A DNA stretch of 64,000 nt, from assembly GCF_036311905.1 (NCBI RefSeq), contig NZ_JAZDCH010000004.1:124001-188000 (forward strand), given 5' to 3'. Below the pieces are notes generated by a model. That model was given only the letters and a program-made list of their open reading frames with translations, was not told the DNA's origin and ran no database searches. Positions 16,515-25,142 of this stretch are shown here, piece after piece. The stretch's first letter is position 1; every line of letters starts with the position of its first letter. The translations under genes were made by a program, and so were the position numbers. Origin of the DNA: Brachybacterium sp036311905. GTDB taxonomy: Bacteria > Actinomycetota > Actinomycetes > Actinomycetales > Dermabacteraceae.

Positions 16515-17897
16515 ATGAGCACCGATGGACTCGCCGCCGCGCAGCAGAAGATGCAGGACGCCGGGGTCGCGCAGACCGCGATCGACGTCTTCACCCACTA
16601 CTACGGACAGCTCGAGGAGGGGGTCACCGGCTCGATCCCCGAGGGCACGATCGATCCCTATCTCGACCCGCCCCGCCTCGAGGACGTCTCGATCGACCCC
16701 GCGCATGCCAAGTCCGTCTTCGACCAGCTGGTGGTCATCAACCTCAACGGCGGTCTCGGCACGTCGATGGGCATGGACCGGGCGAAGTCGCTCCTGCCCG
16801 TCCGCGACGGGAAGAGCTTCCTCGAGCTGATCGTCGAGCAGGTCCTCGCCGCCCGCCGCGCGACTGGCTCGCGTCTGCCGCTGATCTTCATGAACTCCTT
16901 CCGCACTCGCGAGGACACCCTCGAGGTGCTCGCGAAGTACCCCGACCTGCCCGTCGGCGACCTGCCGCTGGACTTCCTGCAGAACAAGGAGCCCAAGCTC
17001 CGCGTCGACGACCTCCACCCCGTCACCTGGGACGCCGACCCGGACCTCGAGTGGTGCCCGCCCGGCCACGGCGACATCTACACCGCGCTGCAGACCTCCG
17101 GCCTGCTGCAGCAGCTGCTCGACGCCGGTTTCAAGTACGCCTCCGTCTCCAACTCCGACAACCTCGGCACGGTCCCGAGCCCGGTGCTTGCCTCGTGGTT
17201 CGCCTCGACCGGCGCGCCCTATGCCGCCGAGCTGTGCCGCCGCACCCCCGCCGACCGCAAGGGCGGCCACCTCGCGGTCCGGAAGGCCGACGGCCGGCTC
17301 ATCCTGCGCGACACCGCGCAGACCCCGGCCGAGGAGATGGACTACTTCACCGACGAGCACCGCCATCCGTTCTTCCACACGAACAACCTGTGGTGGGACC
17401 TCGAGCAGCTGCAGGCGATCCTCGCGGAGCGCGACGGCGTCATGGGCCTGCCCCTGATCCGCAACGAGAAGACGGTCGACCCGGCCGACAAGGCCTCGAC
17501 CCCCGTCTTTCAGATCGAATCCGCGATGGGCGCCGCGATCGAGGTGTTCGACGGGGCGACCGCGATCGTGGTGGGCCGCGACCGCTTCCTCCCGGTGAAG
17601 GCCACGAGCGACCTGCTGCTGGTCCGGTCCGACCTCTACGACCTCGACGAGCGCGGCGCTCTGGTGCAGCGGGTCGAGTCGGTGCCGACGGTGTCGCTCG
17701 ATGCCGGCTCGTACAAGCTGATCGGCGACTTCGAGGCCCGCTTCCCCCAGGGTGTGCCCTCGCTGCGCGAGGCCCGCAGCGTGGAGGTGAAGGGTGACTG
17801 GACCTTCGGCGCCGACGTCTCGCTGATCGGGGACGCCGTGCTCGGCGAGGAGGGCGGCGCGGTGCCCGAGGGCGCCCGCGTCGGCACCGCCGGCTGA
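16515..17897 (+). CDS. UTP--glucose-1-phosphate uridylyltransferase (UDPGP family)
   Basis: Makes UDP-glucose from UTP and glucose-1-phosphate for cell-wall and glycan synthesis. The protein (460 aa) belongs to the eukaryotic-like UDPGP family rather than the bacterial GalU family. It has the nucleotide-binding loop LNGGLGTSMGMDRAKSLLPV (about residues 77-96, with the key Lys near 91), then MNSFRT, the uridine-site PPGHGDIY, and SNSDNLG. The C-terminal part carries a beta-rich region. Length is typical. A degenerate copy of the palindromic repeat begins at its stop codon. Other UDP-sugars as substrate cannot be excluded. Confidence 0.9.
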   Translation: MSTDGLAAAQQKMQDAGVAQTAIDVFTHYYGQLEEGVTGSIPEGTIDPYLDPPRLEDVSIDPAHAKSVFDQLVVINLNGGLGTSMGMDRAKSLLPVRDGKSFLELIVEQVLAARRATGSRLPLIFMNSFRTREDTLEVLAKYPDLPVGDLPLDFLQNKEPKLRVDDLHPVTWDADPDLEWCPPGHGDIYTALQTSGLLQQLLDAGFKYASVSNSDNLGTVPSPVLASWFASTGAPYAAELCRRTPADRKGGHLAVRKADGRLILRDTAQTPAEEMDYFTDEHRHPFFHTNNLWWDLEQLQAILAERDGVMGLPLIRNEKTVDPADKASTPVFQIESAMGAAIEVFDGATAIVVGRDRFLPVKATSDLLLVRSDLYDLDERGALVQRVESVPTVSLDAGSYKLIGDFEARFPQGVPSLREARSVEVKGDWTFGADVSLIGDAVLGEEGGAVPEGARVGTAG

Positions 17898-18015
17898 GCG
17901 CTGCCTGTGGACCGCTTCCTCCGGCCGAGTGCTGCGTTTGGACCGCCTCTCTTCGCCGAGTGTTGCGTTTAGACCGCTTCGAGGGTCCGGTGACGGTCCG
18001 AATGCAGCACTCGGC
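17896..18015. repeat. palindromic repeat family, copy 1 (compound)
   Basis: Three direct half-units on the plus strand (17896-17915 degenerate, 17924-17946 and 17955-17977) are followed by one inverted half-unit (17994-18015). The half-unit core is GCCGAGTGCTGC followed by a TGGACCGC-like tail. The last direct and the inverted half can pair over about 22 bases. The rest of the 275-base gap up to 18172 holds nothing else that I can identify except a weak -10-like GATGCT at 18161. Confidence 0.75.
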
Positions 18016-18172
18016 GCGGCGACGAGGGACGCCTCTGCGGTCTCGTCGGCGAAGTCGGAGCCTGACCCTGACGTCTGTCACCGGAATGGGGAGGACCCAT
18101 GCGTTCCCGCGGTGACCTGGGCGATGTGCAGGGACACGGGGGACCACGCTGCGGTCGGCCGATGCTGTGGGC

Positions 18173-19213
18173 ATGCCGCACGCCCCGAGCCCGCTCCCCG
18201 AAGGCCTGACTCATGCCGTCTTCACCACCCGGGAGGCGCTCGAGGCAGGGGCCAGCCGGTCGCGGCTCCGGCGCGATGATCTGGTCTCCGTCGCGCCCGG
18301 ACTGTGGGCGCTGAGAGATCGCGTCGTCACGGAGAGGGATATCGTCGGCGCCCTGTGCCGGCGGGACCCCGAGGCCTTCGCCGCCGGGCTGACCGCCGCC
18401 CGGATCTGGGGCCTGCCCCTACCGGGGGTCCTCGCGGATGCGGTGACGGAGGCGCCACGCCAGTCCCGCGTCGTGGACGGACGAACCACTTATCGACCCG
18501 CGCGGAACAGCGTCGACGGTCGGACCCACATGGCGCGCGGTGACTCGCGCCCCCGGGAGTCGACGCTGGTGCGGTGGAGCCTGCTCGATGCTCCCGTCGT
18601 CCGGCTCGTCGATCGCCGAGATCGGGCACCCGGCGTCCGGCTCACCACCAGGCTCCGGACGTTCCTCGACCTCGGTCCGCAGATCAGTCTCGAGGCCCTC
18701 GTCGCGATCGGGGACCATCTCGTTCGGAGACCGCGACCTCGATTCGAGGGACGGGCCGAACCCTACGTGACCCTCGAGGAGCTGCACGCGGCCGTCGCGG
18801 AGTACCGGGGTCGGGGAGCGCGCCAGCTTCGTCAGGCCGTCGCGCTGGTCAGGATGAGCAGCGACTCCGCGCCGGAGACCGCGCTGCGGCTGGCCATGGT
18901 CGCCGCAGGCCTGCCGGAGCCGCTGGCGAACGCGCCGGCCACCGAGGAGGACCACAGCGGTCGGGTCCTCGACCTCGGCGAGCCTGATCTGCACTGGCCG
19001 GAGTGGAAGGTGGCGCTGGAGCACGACGGGCCGACACACCTCGATCGGGCGCAGCAGAGCCGTGACATCGCGCGAGGCGACCGACGGATGGCTGCCGGCT
19101 GGGTCGAGCTGCGCACCTCCGCGGAGGACCTCCTCCACGGGTGCCGACGGGCGGTCGACCGGGTGCGGCGGGAGCTGATGCGCCGCGGGTGGCGACCCGG
19201 ACAGGACCGCTGA
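18173..19213 (+). CDS. AbiEi/DUF559-like protein, 346 aa
   Basis: Actinobacterial protein with a two-part build. The N-terminal ~90 residues (THAVFTTREALEAGASRSRLRR, then LVSVAPGLWALRD) resemble the winged-helix domain of AbiEi-type proteins. The C-terminal ~100 residues resemble DUF559/Vsr-like PD-(D/E)XK folds: EPDLHWPEWKVALEHDGPTH, then a basic helix and GWVELRTSAEDLL. Such proteins are common, often in accessory positions, and are usually annotated as type IV toxin-antitoxin AbiEi-family or DUF559 proteins. No toxin partner is adjacent, so a true toxin-antitoxin role is doubtful. It lies between copies 1 and 2 of the palindromic repeat. The ATG at 18173 is preferred to the GTG six bases earlier. 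Confidence 0.7.
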   Translation: MPHAPSPLPEGLTHAVFTTREALEAGASRSRLRRDDLVSVAPGLWALRDRVVTERDIVGALCRRDPEAFAAGLTAARIWGLPLPGVLADAVTEAPRQSRVVDGRTTYRPARNSVDGRTHMARGDSRPRESTLVRWSLLDAPVVRLVDRRDRAPGVRLTTRLRTFLDLGPQISLEALVAIGDHLVRRPRPRFEGRAEPYVTLEELHAAVAEYRGRGARQLRQAVALVRMSSDSAPETALRLAMVAAGLPEPLANAPATEEDHSGRVLDLGEPDLHWPEWKVALEHDGPTHLDRAQQSRDIARGDRRMAAGWVELRTSAEDLLHGCRRAVDRVRRELMRRGWRPGQDR

Positions 19214-19265
19214 CGCCCGGACCGGCCCCTAGGGGAGTCAGGAGTCACGAGCACCTTCGCGCCAT

Positions 19266-19330
19266 GCACCGAGTGCTGCGTCTGGACCGCTATGACCCGG
19301 CGGAGGCGGCTCAAATGCAGCACTCGGTGC
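19266..19330. repeat. palindromic repeat family, copy 2
   Basis: A 65-base inverted repeat: 25-base left arm (19266-19290) and right arm (19306-19330) with a 15-base loop. Outer arms are GCACC and GGTGC, whereas copy 3 has GCGCC and GGCGC, so both sides changed together. Four mismatches lie in the inner stem. Confidence 0.85.
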
Positions 19331-19409
19331 CCGGCGACGCGGGTGAGACTCGAGCTCGACGCGCGGAGCCCCCTCGGGCCCCGGCGCCGGACGGATGTGG
19401 CGAGGCACC

Positions 19410-20678
19410 TCAGCTCAGGTGCCGCCAGAGCGGCCGGCCGAGGGCGGCGAGGGCGAGAGTGCGGGCGAATCCCGCCTGATCCAGCAGATGCGTCCCGGAC
19501 TCCGTCTCCCGCGAGCCAGTGACGAGATCGGTCTCGGGATCGCGGCGATCCTCCCAGAGACGCGCCGCGTAGGCCTCGACGATCGTGCGCCCCTGGACCT
19601 GCGCGCCCAGCACCGACTCAGCGAGCAGGAGATTGGAGGCGAGGATGGCGTTGAACTGGATCGGCTGGGTGTCCAGCCCCGCCCCGCGGGTGAACGGCTC
19701 GTAGAAGCCGATGATCGCCTCGACCAGGGAGAGCGCGCGCTCCCGGTACTCCTTCTCGCCGGTGATCTCGTAGGCGAGGACCTCGCAGCCGAGCGGCACG
19801 CCCTGGTTGTACGTCCACTGGGTGCGGTCGATCGCGCCGTCGGGCTTGATGTTGTCCCAGTACAGGCCGTTCGGCGCGAGCAGGGTGTCCCGGCCCCAGG
19901 CCATCCAGCGCAGCGCGTCCTCGAGCGCCTTCTCCTCGCCCGTGAGCTGGTACCAGCGCAGCGCGACCTTCGCCGAGGGGAAGGTGGACACGGTGTTGCG
20001 GTCGTGGTTCCAGTCGCCCTGGGTCCAGTCGATCCCGCCGGGAGAGGCGAGAGTGGGATCGGTGGACTCGCCCGAGCGGAACAGCTCGAGCAGCTGGCCG
20101 ACCCGATCCAGATCACCGCGGGCACCGCCCGTGAACAGGTGCTGCTCGATCTCGAGCAGCGCGATCCAGTCGTTGTCGTCGTAGAAGAAGTCGCCGTTGG
20201 CGCCATCGGTGGAGTTGGTGGCGGCGGTGTAGCCGGGCAGGCCGGTGGTGCCTCCGGCCGGGTACCAGTAGTGCTCCTGGGCGCGGATCAGGGCGGCGTC
20301 GGCCGCTGCGGTGTCGAGATTCCCCGTGTCCGCGCCGGGTCCGGGGCCGTCGAGGGCGGCGATCAGCTCGGTCAGCGCGGCGCGGGCCTGGGACAGCGGC
20401 CACACGTAGGTGAACTCCGGATCGTGCTCCTGGCGGGGGTACTGCTCGATCAGCATGTCCGGGTCGGTCTCGGCCTGGAAATGCGAAAGCAGGGAGGAGG
20501 TGGCGGCGACGGCCCGGGAGGCCGCCTCCTGCGGGGTCACGGCGGCGGAGTCGCTCACGACGGGGGTGGTCCTTCCGGACGGGGCGGCGAGGGCGGCGGG
20601 GGACAGCGCGGCGACGGTCGCCGCCCCGGTCAGGGCGGTAGCGGCGGTCAGCGCGGTCCGACGGGTGGGTGTCGACAC
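19410..20678 (-). CDS. secreted glycoside hydrolase, GH76-like
   Basis: Exported (alpha/alpha)6-barrel hydrolase resembling family GH76 alpha-1,6-mannanases. Residues 1-32 form a twin-arginine-like signal (TPTRRTALTAATALT, then a hydrophobic stretch and a cleavage-like ALAAP). The GH76 catalytic Asp pair is visible in FFYDDNDWIALLEIE (about residues 165-179). The later WNHDRNTVSTFPSAKVAL and TYNQGVPLG stretches also fit GH76. Length after signal removal (~390 aa) is normal. The GTG at 20678 was chosen because GAGGTG lies seven bases upstream and because it puts the twin arginines at the right distance from the start. Substrate could be mannan or a related cell-surface glycan. It lies between repeat copies 2 and 3. 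Confidence 0.8.
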   Translation of the reverse strand: MSTPTRRTALTAATALTGAATVAALSPAALAAPSGRTTPVVSDSAAVTPQEAASRAVAATSSLLSHFQAETDPDMLIEQYPRQEHDPEFTYVWPLSQARAALTELIAALDGPGPGADTGNLDTAAADAALIRAQEHYWYPAGGTTGLPGYTAATNSTDGANGDFFYDDNDWIALLEIEQHLFTGGARGDLDRVGQLLELFRSGESTDPTLASPGGIDWTQGDWNHDRNTVSTFPSAKVALRWYQLTGEEKALEDALRWMAWGRDTLLAPNGLYWDNIKPDGAIDRTQWTYNQGVPLGCEVLAYEITGEKEYRERALSLVEAIIGFYEPFTRGAGLDTQPIQFNAILASNLLLAESVLGAQVQGRTIVEAYAARLWEDRRDPETDLVTGSRETESGTHLLDQAGFARTLALAALGRPLWRHLS

Positions 20679-20795
20679 GGTGCACCTCGATGTGCGGTGG
20701 GGAGAACGGTCCCGCGTCACGCTAGTGCGATTCCCACGTCGGCACACCCGCTTCGCGCAGATCGGTCTCCTCCGTGGCCGACGGGGCGGGCCGGG

Positions 20796-20860
20796 GCGCC
20801 GAGTGCTGCATCTGGACCGTCATACGGGGAGCGTTGCGGTCCGGATGCAGCACTCGGCGC
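20796..20860. repeat. palindromic repeat family, copy 3
   Basis: A 65-base inverted repeat with 24-base arms (20796-20819 and 20837-20860) that pair at 23 positions plus one G-U wobble around a 17-base loop. It lies in the 282-base gap between the GH76 promoter side and the 3' end of putA, so it could also end putA transcription. The rest of that gap shows no gene. Confidence 0.85.
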
Positions 20861-20960
20861 AGGAAGTCGGCGCGAGAGTCGGCGCGGGAGGTCGGAGGTG
20901 GCCGGTGGCCGACGGCAGCGTGGCCGCAGGTCCGGTCGCCCGCGGCCGACGGCCTGCCGC

Positions 20961-23900
20961 TCAGGCCGGGCCGCGCTCCCAGCCCGCGCCGCCGGTGAGG
21001 TCCAGGGGATGCGGCAGGGGGTTCCCGTAGCGATGATCCGTCGCGCTGACCGCCTGCTCCCGCAGGAAGGCGAGCAGCTCGACGCGTCCGCTCGCGACCG
21101 GGCCCCCGGTGAACAGGGCGATGTCGATCCGGGCCGCGGCCGCCGCGCGCAGCTCCTCGCCGATCCGCCCCAGCACCCGCACGCGCGGCACGGCGAGTTC
21201 CCCGTAACGACCGGCGAATGCCGCGGCGTCCTCGACGGTCACCTCCGCGAAGCCCTCGTCGGCCGCGGCCTGCACGATCTCGGAGGCGGCGACGGAAACC
21301 TCGACCTCGGCGCCCGCCGTCTGGGCGGCGTGGAGCACACGGCGCAGCTGCGCGGCGGTGGTGCCCTGCTCGGCGCGCACCAGCACCGGCAGCGGCAGGT
21401 ATCGCAGGACGTTGATCTCTCCATGCAGGTCCTGCTCGTCCCGGGGGGCGAAGAGACCGGCACGGTGCTCGCGGTCCGAGCGGCGGGCCGCCTCGAGCCA
21501 GGCCGGATCGGAGGGGTCGGGCAGCGTCTCCGCCTCGGCGTGGTCCATCAGGTGCACGAGGTAGTTAGGGCCGCCGGCCTTCGCGGTCTGCCCGATCGCG
21601 GACCGCTTCCAGCCTCCGAAGGGCTGGCGCTGCACGATCGCGCCGGTGATGCCGCGGTTCACGTAGAGGTTCCCAGCCTCGACGTGCTCAGTCCACCACG
21701 CGATCTCGGCCGGGTCCAGGGAGTGCAGGCCCGCGGTGAGCCCGAAGTCGGTGCCGTTCTGCATCCGCACCGCGTCCTCGAGCGTCGGGGCCTCCATGAT
21801 GCCGAGCACCGGCCCGAAGTACTCGGTGCGGTGGAAGGCGGATCCCTCCCGGACCCCGGTGCGCACGCCGGGGGAGAACAGACGTCCCTCGTCGTCGAGG
21901 GGCTTCGGCTCGGCGAGCCAGCTCTCGCCGGGACCGAGCTCGGTGAGCCCGGCGCGGAGCTTCTCCCCGGGGGTCTCGATGACGGGGCCCATCTGGGCGG
22001 TGGGCTCGATCGGGTGGTCGACGTCGAGACTCAGGACCGCGTCGGCGAGCTGGGCGTAGAAACGCCGCGAGCGGGCCACGGATCCGACCACGATCGCGAG
22101 CGAGGCGGCCGAGCACTTCTGCCCGGCATGGCCGAAGGCGCTCGCGGCCAGGTCCCGGGCGGCGAGATCCAGATCCGCCTGCGGGGTCACCACGATCGCG
22201 TTCTTCCCGCTGGTCTCGGCGAGGATCCGCAGCTCGGGCCGCCACGAGGCGAACAGCGCCGCGGTCTCCGAGGCCCCCGTGAGGATCAGCTGGTCGATGC
22301 GGGGATCGGAGATCAGCGCCCGACCGGTCTCGTCCTCGGGGACGTCCATGACCGTCAGCACCCCCTCGGGGAAGCCGGCCTCCTGGAGCAGCCGTCCCAG
22401 CAACGCGCCGCAGCGCAGCGCCTGCGGGGCAGGCTTCATGATCACGACGCTGCCGGTCACGAGCGCCGCGAGCACGCCGCCGGTCGGGATCGCGATCGGG
22501 AAGTTCCACGGCGGAGTGACCAGGGTGAGCGACCGGGGGCTCGAGACCAGCTCGGGGTGTGCGGCGAGCCGCTCCGCCTGCTCGGCGTAGTAGATGGCGA
22601 AGTCGATCGCCTCGGACACCTCCGGGTCGCCCTGCTCGAGGGTCTTGCCGGTCTCGTCGGCCATCACCTCGAGCAGCTCGGCGCGGTGCGCGGCCAGCAC
22701 CCCGGCGGCGCGACGCAGCAGCATGGCGCGCTTCTCGACGGGGAGCGCCGCCCAGCGCGGTTGGACCGCGAGCGCGCGGGTGATCGCGGCGTCGACCTCC
22801 TCGGCGGACTCGACGCGGGCCGCCTTCGCCTCGGCCTCGCCGAGGGTCGAGCAGCGGATACGCCGCGTGATCCTCTCGGCCCAGGCCTGGTTCGCGGGGG
22901 TCGACAGATCGGTGTCGGGGGTGTTGCGGAAGGCGCCGGGGACGGACGGGATCGTCTCGGTGTTCAGGTCGACGCGCCCGCCGCTCGCCTCGTGGCTGCG
23001 GTCCTGGACGCGATGCGTGGGGACGGAGGTCTCGCCGAGGGCCCGCTCGAGGGCGCGCGCGAAGCGCCCCTCCTCCCGGGCGAAGAGCTCGTCGCTGTCC
23101 TCGAGCCGGAAGGCGGCGGACAGGAAGTTCTCGGAGGAGGCGTTCTCCTCGAGCCGGCGCACCAGGTAGGACACCGCCACGTCGAAGTGCCGGGGGTGCA
23201 CGACGGGGACGTACAGGCGCATGGTGCCGACGGTCTCCCGCACCACCGCCTGCTGGGCGGGTGCCATGCCGGCGAGCATCTCGAACTCGACGCCGCTGTC
23301 CGGCCCGGCGGGGATGCCCCGTTCGCGCATCAGCAGGTGGGCGAAGGCGAGGTCGAAGAGATTGTGGCCGGCAACGCCGAGATGCACCGCGGCGAGCCCC
23401 TGCGGGTCCAGGGCCTCCAGGAGCATCCGCTTGTACTGGGCATCGGTCTCCTCCTTGCTGCCGAGCGGAGCCGCGGGCCAGCCGTGCACGGAGGCGTCGA
23501 CCCGTTCCATGGCCAGGTTCGCGCCCTTGACCAGGCGCACCTTGATCGGGGCGCCGCCCGCGGCGACCCGCTTCTCGGCGAAGGCGCGCAGGCGGGCCAT
23601 CGCCCGCGGGGCGTCGGGGAGATACGCCTGCAGCACGATCCCGGCATGCAGGTGCTCGAGCTCGGGCCGGTCCAGCAGCTTCTCGAAGACCCTCAAGGTC
23701 AGCTCGAGATCCCGGTACTCCTCCATGTCCATGTTGAGGAAGGTGGGCTGCTCGGCGCGCGCGGAGACCAGGTACAGGGGGAGCAGGGTCTCGACGATGT
23801 GGTCGACGGTGCGGTCCGCGGCCCACAGGGGCAGGTGGTCCACGACGGAGGAGACCTTGATCGACACGTAGTCGACGTCGGGGCGCCGCACCAGCTCGTG

Positions 23901-24413
23901 GACGCCCTCGAGGCGGCGCGCCGCCTCCTGCGCACCGAGCACGGCCTCGCCGAGGAGGTTGATGTTCAAGGTGGTGCCGTCGGCAGTGAGTCGGGTGATG
24001 GCTGCGGACAGCGGGCGGGGCCGGGCATCGACGATCAGGTGCGAGACCATGCGCCGCATCGCGGCCTGCGCGGTGGGCACGACGGCCGACGGGGCGAGGC
24101 GGGAGGCGGTGCCGCCGAGGGAGACCGCGCGGCGCAGGGCGCCGGGGAGGAAGGCCGGCGGGTCCTGGGCGAGGCGGCGCAGCTCGACGGCCGCCGCCCG
24201 CGGATCCTCGGGGCGGATCACCCGGTCCACGAAGGCGAGCGTGAAGTCGAGTCCCTTCGGATCCTGCAGCAGGTCGGAGAGCAGGCGGGCGGGGGCCGGG
24301 GTGGGCCGGGTGGCCGCGGCGGCCAACCAGGTGCGCACCTGCGCGGACACGTCCTCGACGGTGAGGGCGGTGGGGGCGGGAGCGGGGGATGCGGTCTCGG
24401 ACTGCGTGGACAA
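20961..24413 (-). CDS. putA: bifunctional proline dehydrogenase / L-glutamate-5-semialdehyde dehydrogenase
   Basis: Oxidises proline to glutamate in two steps on one 1150-residue chain. The first half is the FAD-dependent proline dehydrogenase barrel, with LNINLLGEAVLG, DYVSIKVSSVV, LNMDMEEYRD and IKVRLVKGANLAME. The second half is an aldehyde dehydrogenase: TPPWNFPIAIPTGG, the catalytic Glu in LAETSGKNA, and the catalytic Cys in GHAGQKCSAASL. There is no N-terminal DNA-binding domain, so it is not an autorepressor like the E. coli protein. The TTG at 24413 was chosen as start because GAGGAG lies eight bases upstream and no ATG is near. An in-frame GTG farther up, just after a TACGAT hexamer (minus strand, 24481-24486), is an alternative start. 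Confidence 0.95.
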   Translation of the reverse strand: MSTQSETASPAPAPTALTVEDVSAQVRTWLAAAATRPTPAPARLLSDLLQDPKGLDFTLAFVDRVIRPEDPRAAAVELRRLAQDPPAFLPGALRRAVSLGGTASRLAPSAVVPTAQAAMRRMVSHLIVDARPRPLSAAITRLTADGTTLNINLLGEAVLGAQEAARRLEGVHELVRRPDVDYVSIKVSSVVDHLPLWAADRTVDHIVETLLPLYLVSARAEQPTFLNMDMEEYRDLELTLRVFEKLLDRPELEHLHAGIVLQAYLPDAPRAMARLRAFAEKRVAAGGAPIKVRLVKGANLAMERVDASVHGWPAAPLGSKEETDAQYKRMLLEALDPQGLAAVHLGVAGHNLFDLAFAHLLMRERGIPAGPDSGVEFEMLAGMAPAQQAVVRETVGTMRLYVPVVHPRHFDVAVSYLVRRLEENASSENFLSAAFRLEDSDELFAREEGRFARALERALGETSVPTHRVQDRSHEASGGRVDLNTETIPSVPGAFRNTPDTDLSTPANQAWAERITRRIRCSTLGEAEAKAARVESAEEVDAAITRALAVQPRWAALPVEKRAMLLRRAAGVLAAHRAELLEVMADETGKTLEQGDPEVSEAIDFAIYYAEQAERLAAHPELVSSPRSLTLVTPPWNFPIAIPTGGVLAALVTGSVVIMKPAPQALRCGALLGRLLQEAGFPEGVLTVMDVPEDETGRALISDPRIDQLILTGASETAALFASWRPELRILAETSGKNAIVVTPQADLDLAARDLAASAFGHAGQKCSAASLAIVVGSVARSRRFYAQLADAVLSLDVDHPIEPTAQMGPVIETPGEKLRAGLTELGPGESWLAEPKPLDDEGRLFSPGVRTGVREGSAFHRTEYFGPVLGIMEAPTLEDAVRMQNGTDFGLTAGLHSLDPAEIAWWTEHVEAGNLYVNRGITGAIVQRQPFGGWKRSAIGQTAKAGGPNYLVHLMDHAEAETLPDPSDPAWLEAARRSDREHRAGLFAPRDEQDLHGEINVLRYLPLPVLVRAEQGTTAAQLRRVLHAAQTAGAEVEVSVAASEIVQAAADEGFAEVTVEDAAAFAGRYGELAVPRVRVLGRIGEELRAAAAARIDIALFTGGPVASGRVELLAFLREQAVSATDHRYGNPLPHPLDLTGGAGWERGPA

Positions 24414-24542
24414 CTCGGTGACTCCTCGGACGCCGGGATCGCCGGCGGGTGATGCGGTGCGGGCGTCGTCGCCCACGGCGATCGTAGTTCCTCCGCGCGG
24501 TTCCGCGGCGCCGATCCCTGGCCGTTCCCGGACCGTGATCGC

Positions 24543-24548
24543 TAGTCT
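24543..24548 (+). promoter_or_regulatory. -10 box TAGTCT upstream of the YtxH-like gene
   Basis: Lies 63 bases before the ATG at 24612, giving a short leader of about 55 bases. The leader holds a 20-codon ORF (24553-24615) that ends in an ATGA overlap with the gene start. Confidence 0.4.
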
Positions 24549-24611
24549 CGGGATGTCATCGCGTGCGGACCGCGGTCCGGCGCAGCAGTTTCGAGTGCAG
24601 GGGAGAGCACC

Positions 24612-25025
24612 ATGAAGAAGTTCATCTTTCTGGCCGGCGTGGCGATCGGCTTCGTGATCGGATCCTCGATGGGACGGGGCCCGTACGAGTCCCTCGAGCG
24701 CACGGCCCGCCAGGTCGCCGACGACCCCGAGGTCAAGCGTCGCGCCGCGCAGGCGAAGGACGCCGCCGGGAAGGCCGCGCACGAGGCGGCGGACACCGTG
24801 AAGGCGAAGGCCCCCGAGGTCGCGGCCACCGTGCAGGAGGCCGTGGGATCCGCGGCGGCCGGGGCGAAGCAGCGCCTGGCGGGTGGGGACACCGAGGGTG
24901 CCGACGGTGCCCAGGGCGTCGACAAGTCCGAGGATCTCACCGCGGCGGCCGACGGGGTCGCCGCGAGCGAGTCCGCCGCGGGTGGCGACGCCGAGGTCTC
25001 CGAGGGCGGTCCGCTCAGCTCCTGA
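24612..25025 (+). CDS. YtxH-like membrane-anchored protein, 137 aa
   Basis: Small protein with one N-terminal membrane segment (residues 4-20, ending in GSSMGRGPYESL) followed by an Ala/Lys/Glu/Asp-rich helical tail. This layout resembles YtxH-type general-stress proteins, but the tail is low in complexity and the resemblance may be only compositional. A ribosome-binding site (GGGGAGA) lies about five bases before the ATG. The gene is divergent from putA and converges on tdk across a strong hairpin. Function is unknown. Confidence 0.65.
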   Translation: MKKFIFLAGVAIGFVIGSSMGRGPYESLERTARQVADDPEVKRRAAQAKDAAGKAAHEAADTVKAKAPEVAATVQEAVGSAAAGAKQRLAGGDTEGADGAQGVDKSEDLTAAADGVAASESAAGGDAEVSEGGPLSS

Positions 25026-25093
25026 GCACAGGGGCCGACGGGCCCGCCGCCTGATGGGAGGGCCCTGATCGTCTGCGTCCCAGCCACAGCACC

Positions 25094-25142
25094 CGACGGC
25101 CGGGGTGCCGTGCTCAGCCGAGCACGCGCACCCCGGCCGTCG
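25094..25142. terminator. strong two-tier hairpin overlapping the tdk coding end
   Basis: An outer perfect 14-pair stem (25094-25107 with 25129-25142) encloses a perfect 6-pair stem (25110-25115 with 25120-25125) with a 4-base loop. It serves the YtxH-like gene from the left and tdk from the right. It includes the last nine codons and the stop of tdk. Confidence 0.8.

Noticed and set aside
17924..20860. Resemblance of the GAGTGCTGC repeat core to CIRCE half-sites
   Set aside because: The 7-base core is shared, but the arms face the opposite way (GAGTGCT...AGCACTC rather than AGCACTC...GAGTGCT) and loop and stem lengths differ, so these are not HrcA operators.
19395..24452. Very long open frame (1685 codons) on the plus strand opposite GH76 and putA
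   Set aside because: Opposite-strand shadow of putA and the GH76 gene; the peptide is Gly/Arg/Glu-rich with no recognisable fold.
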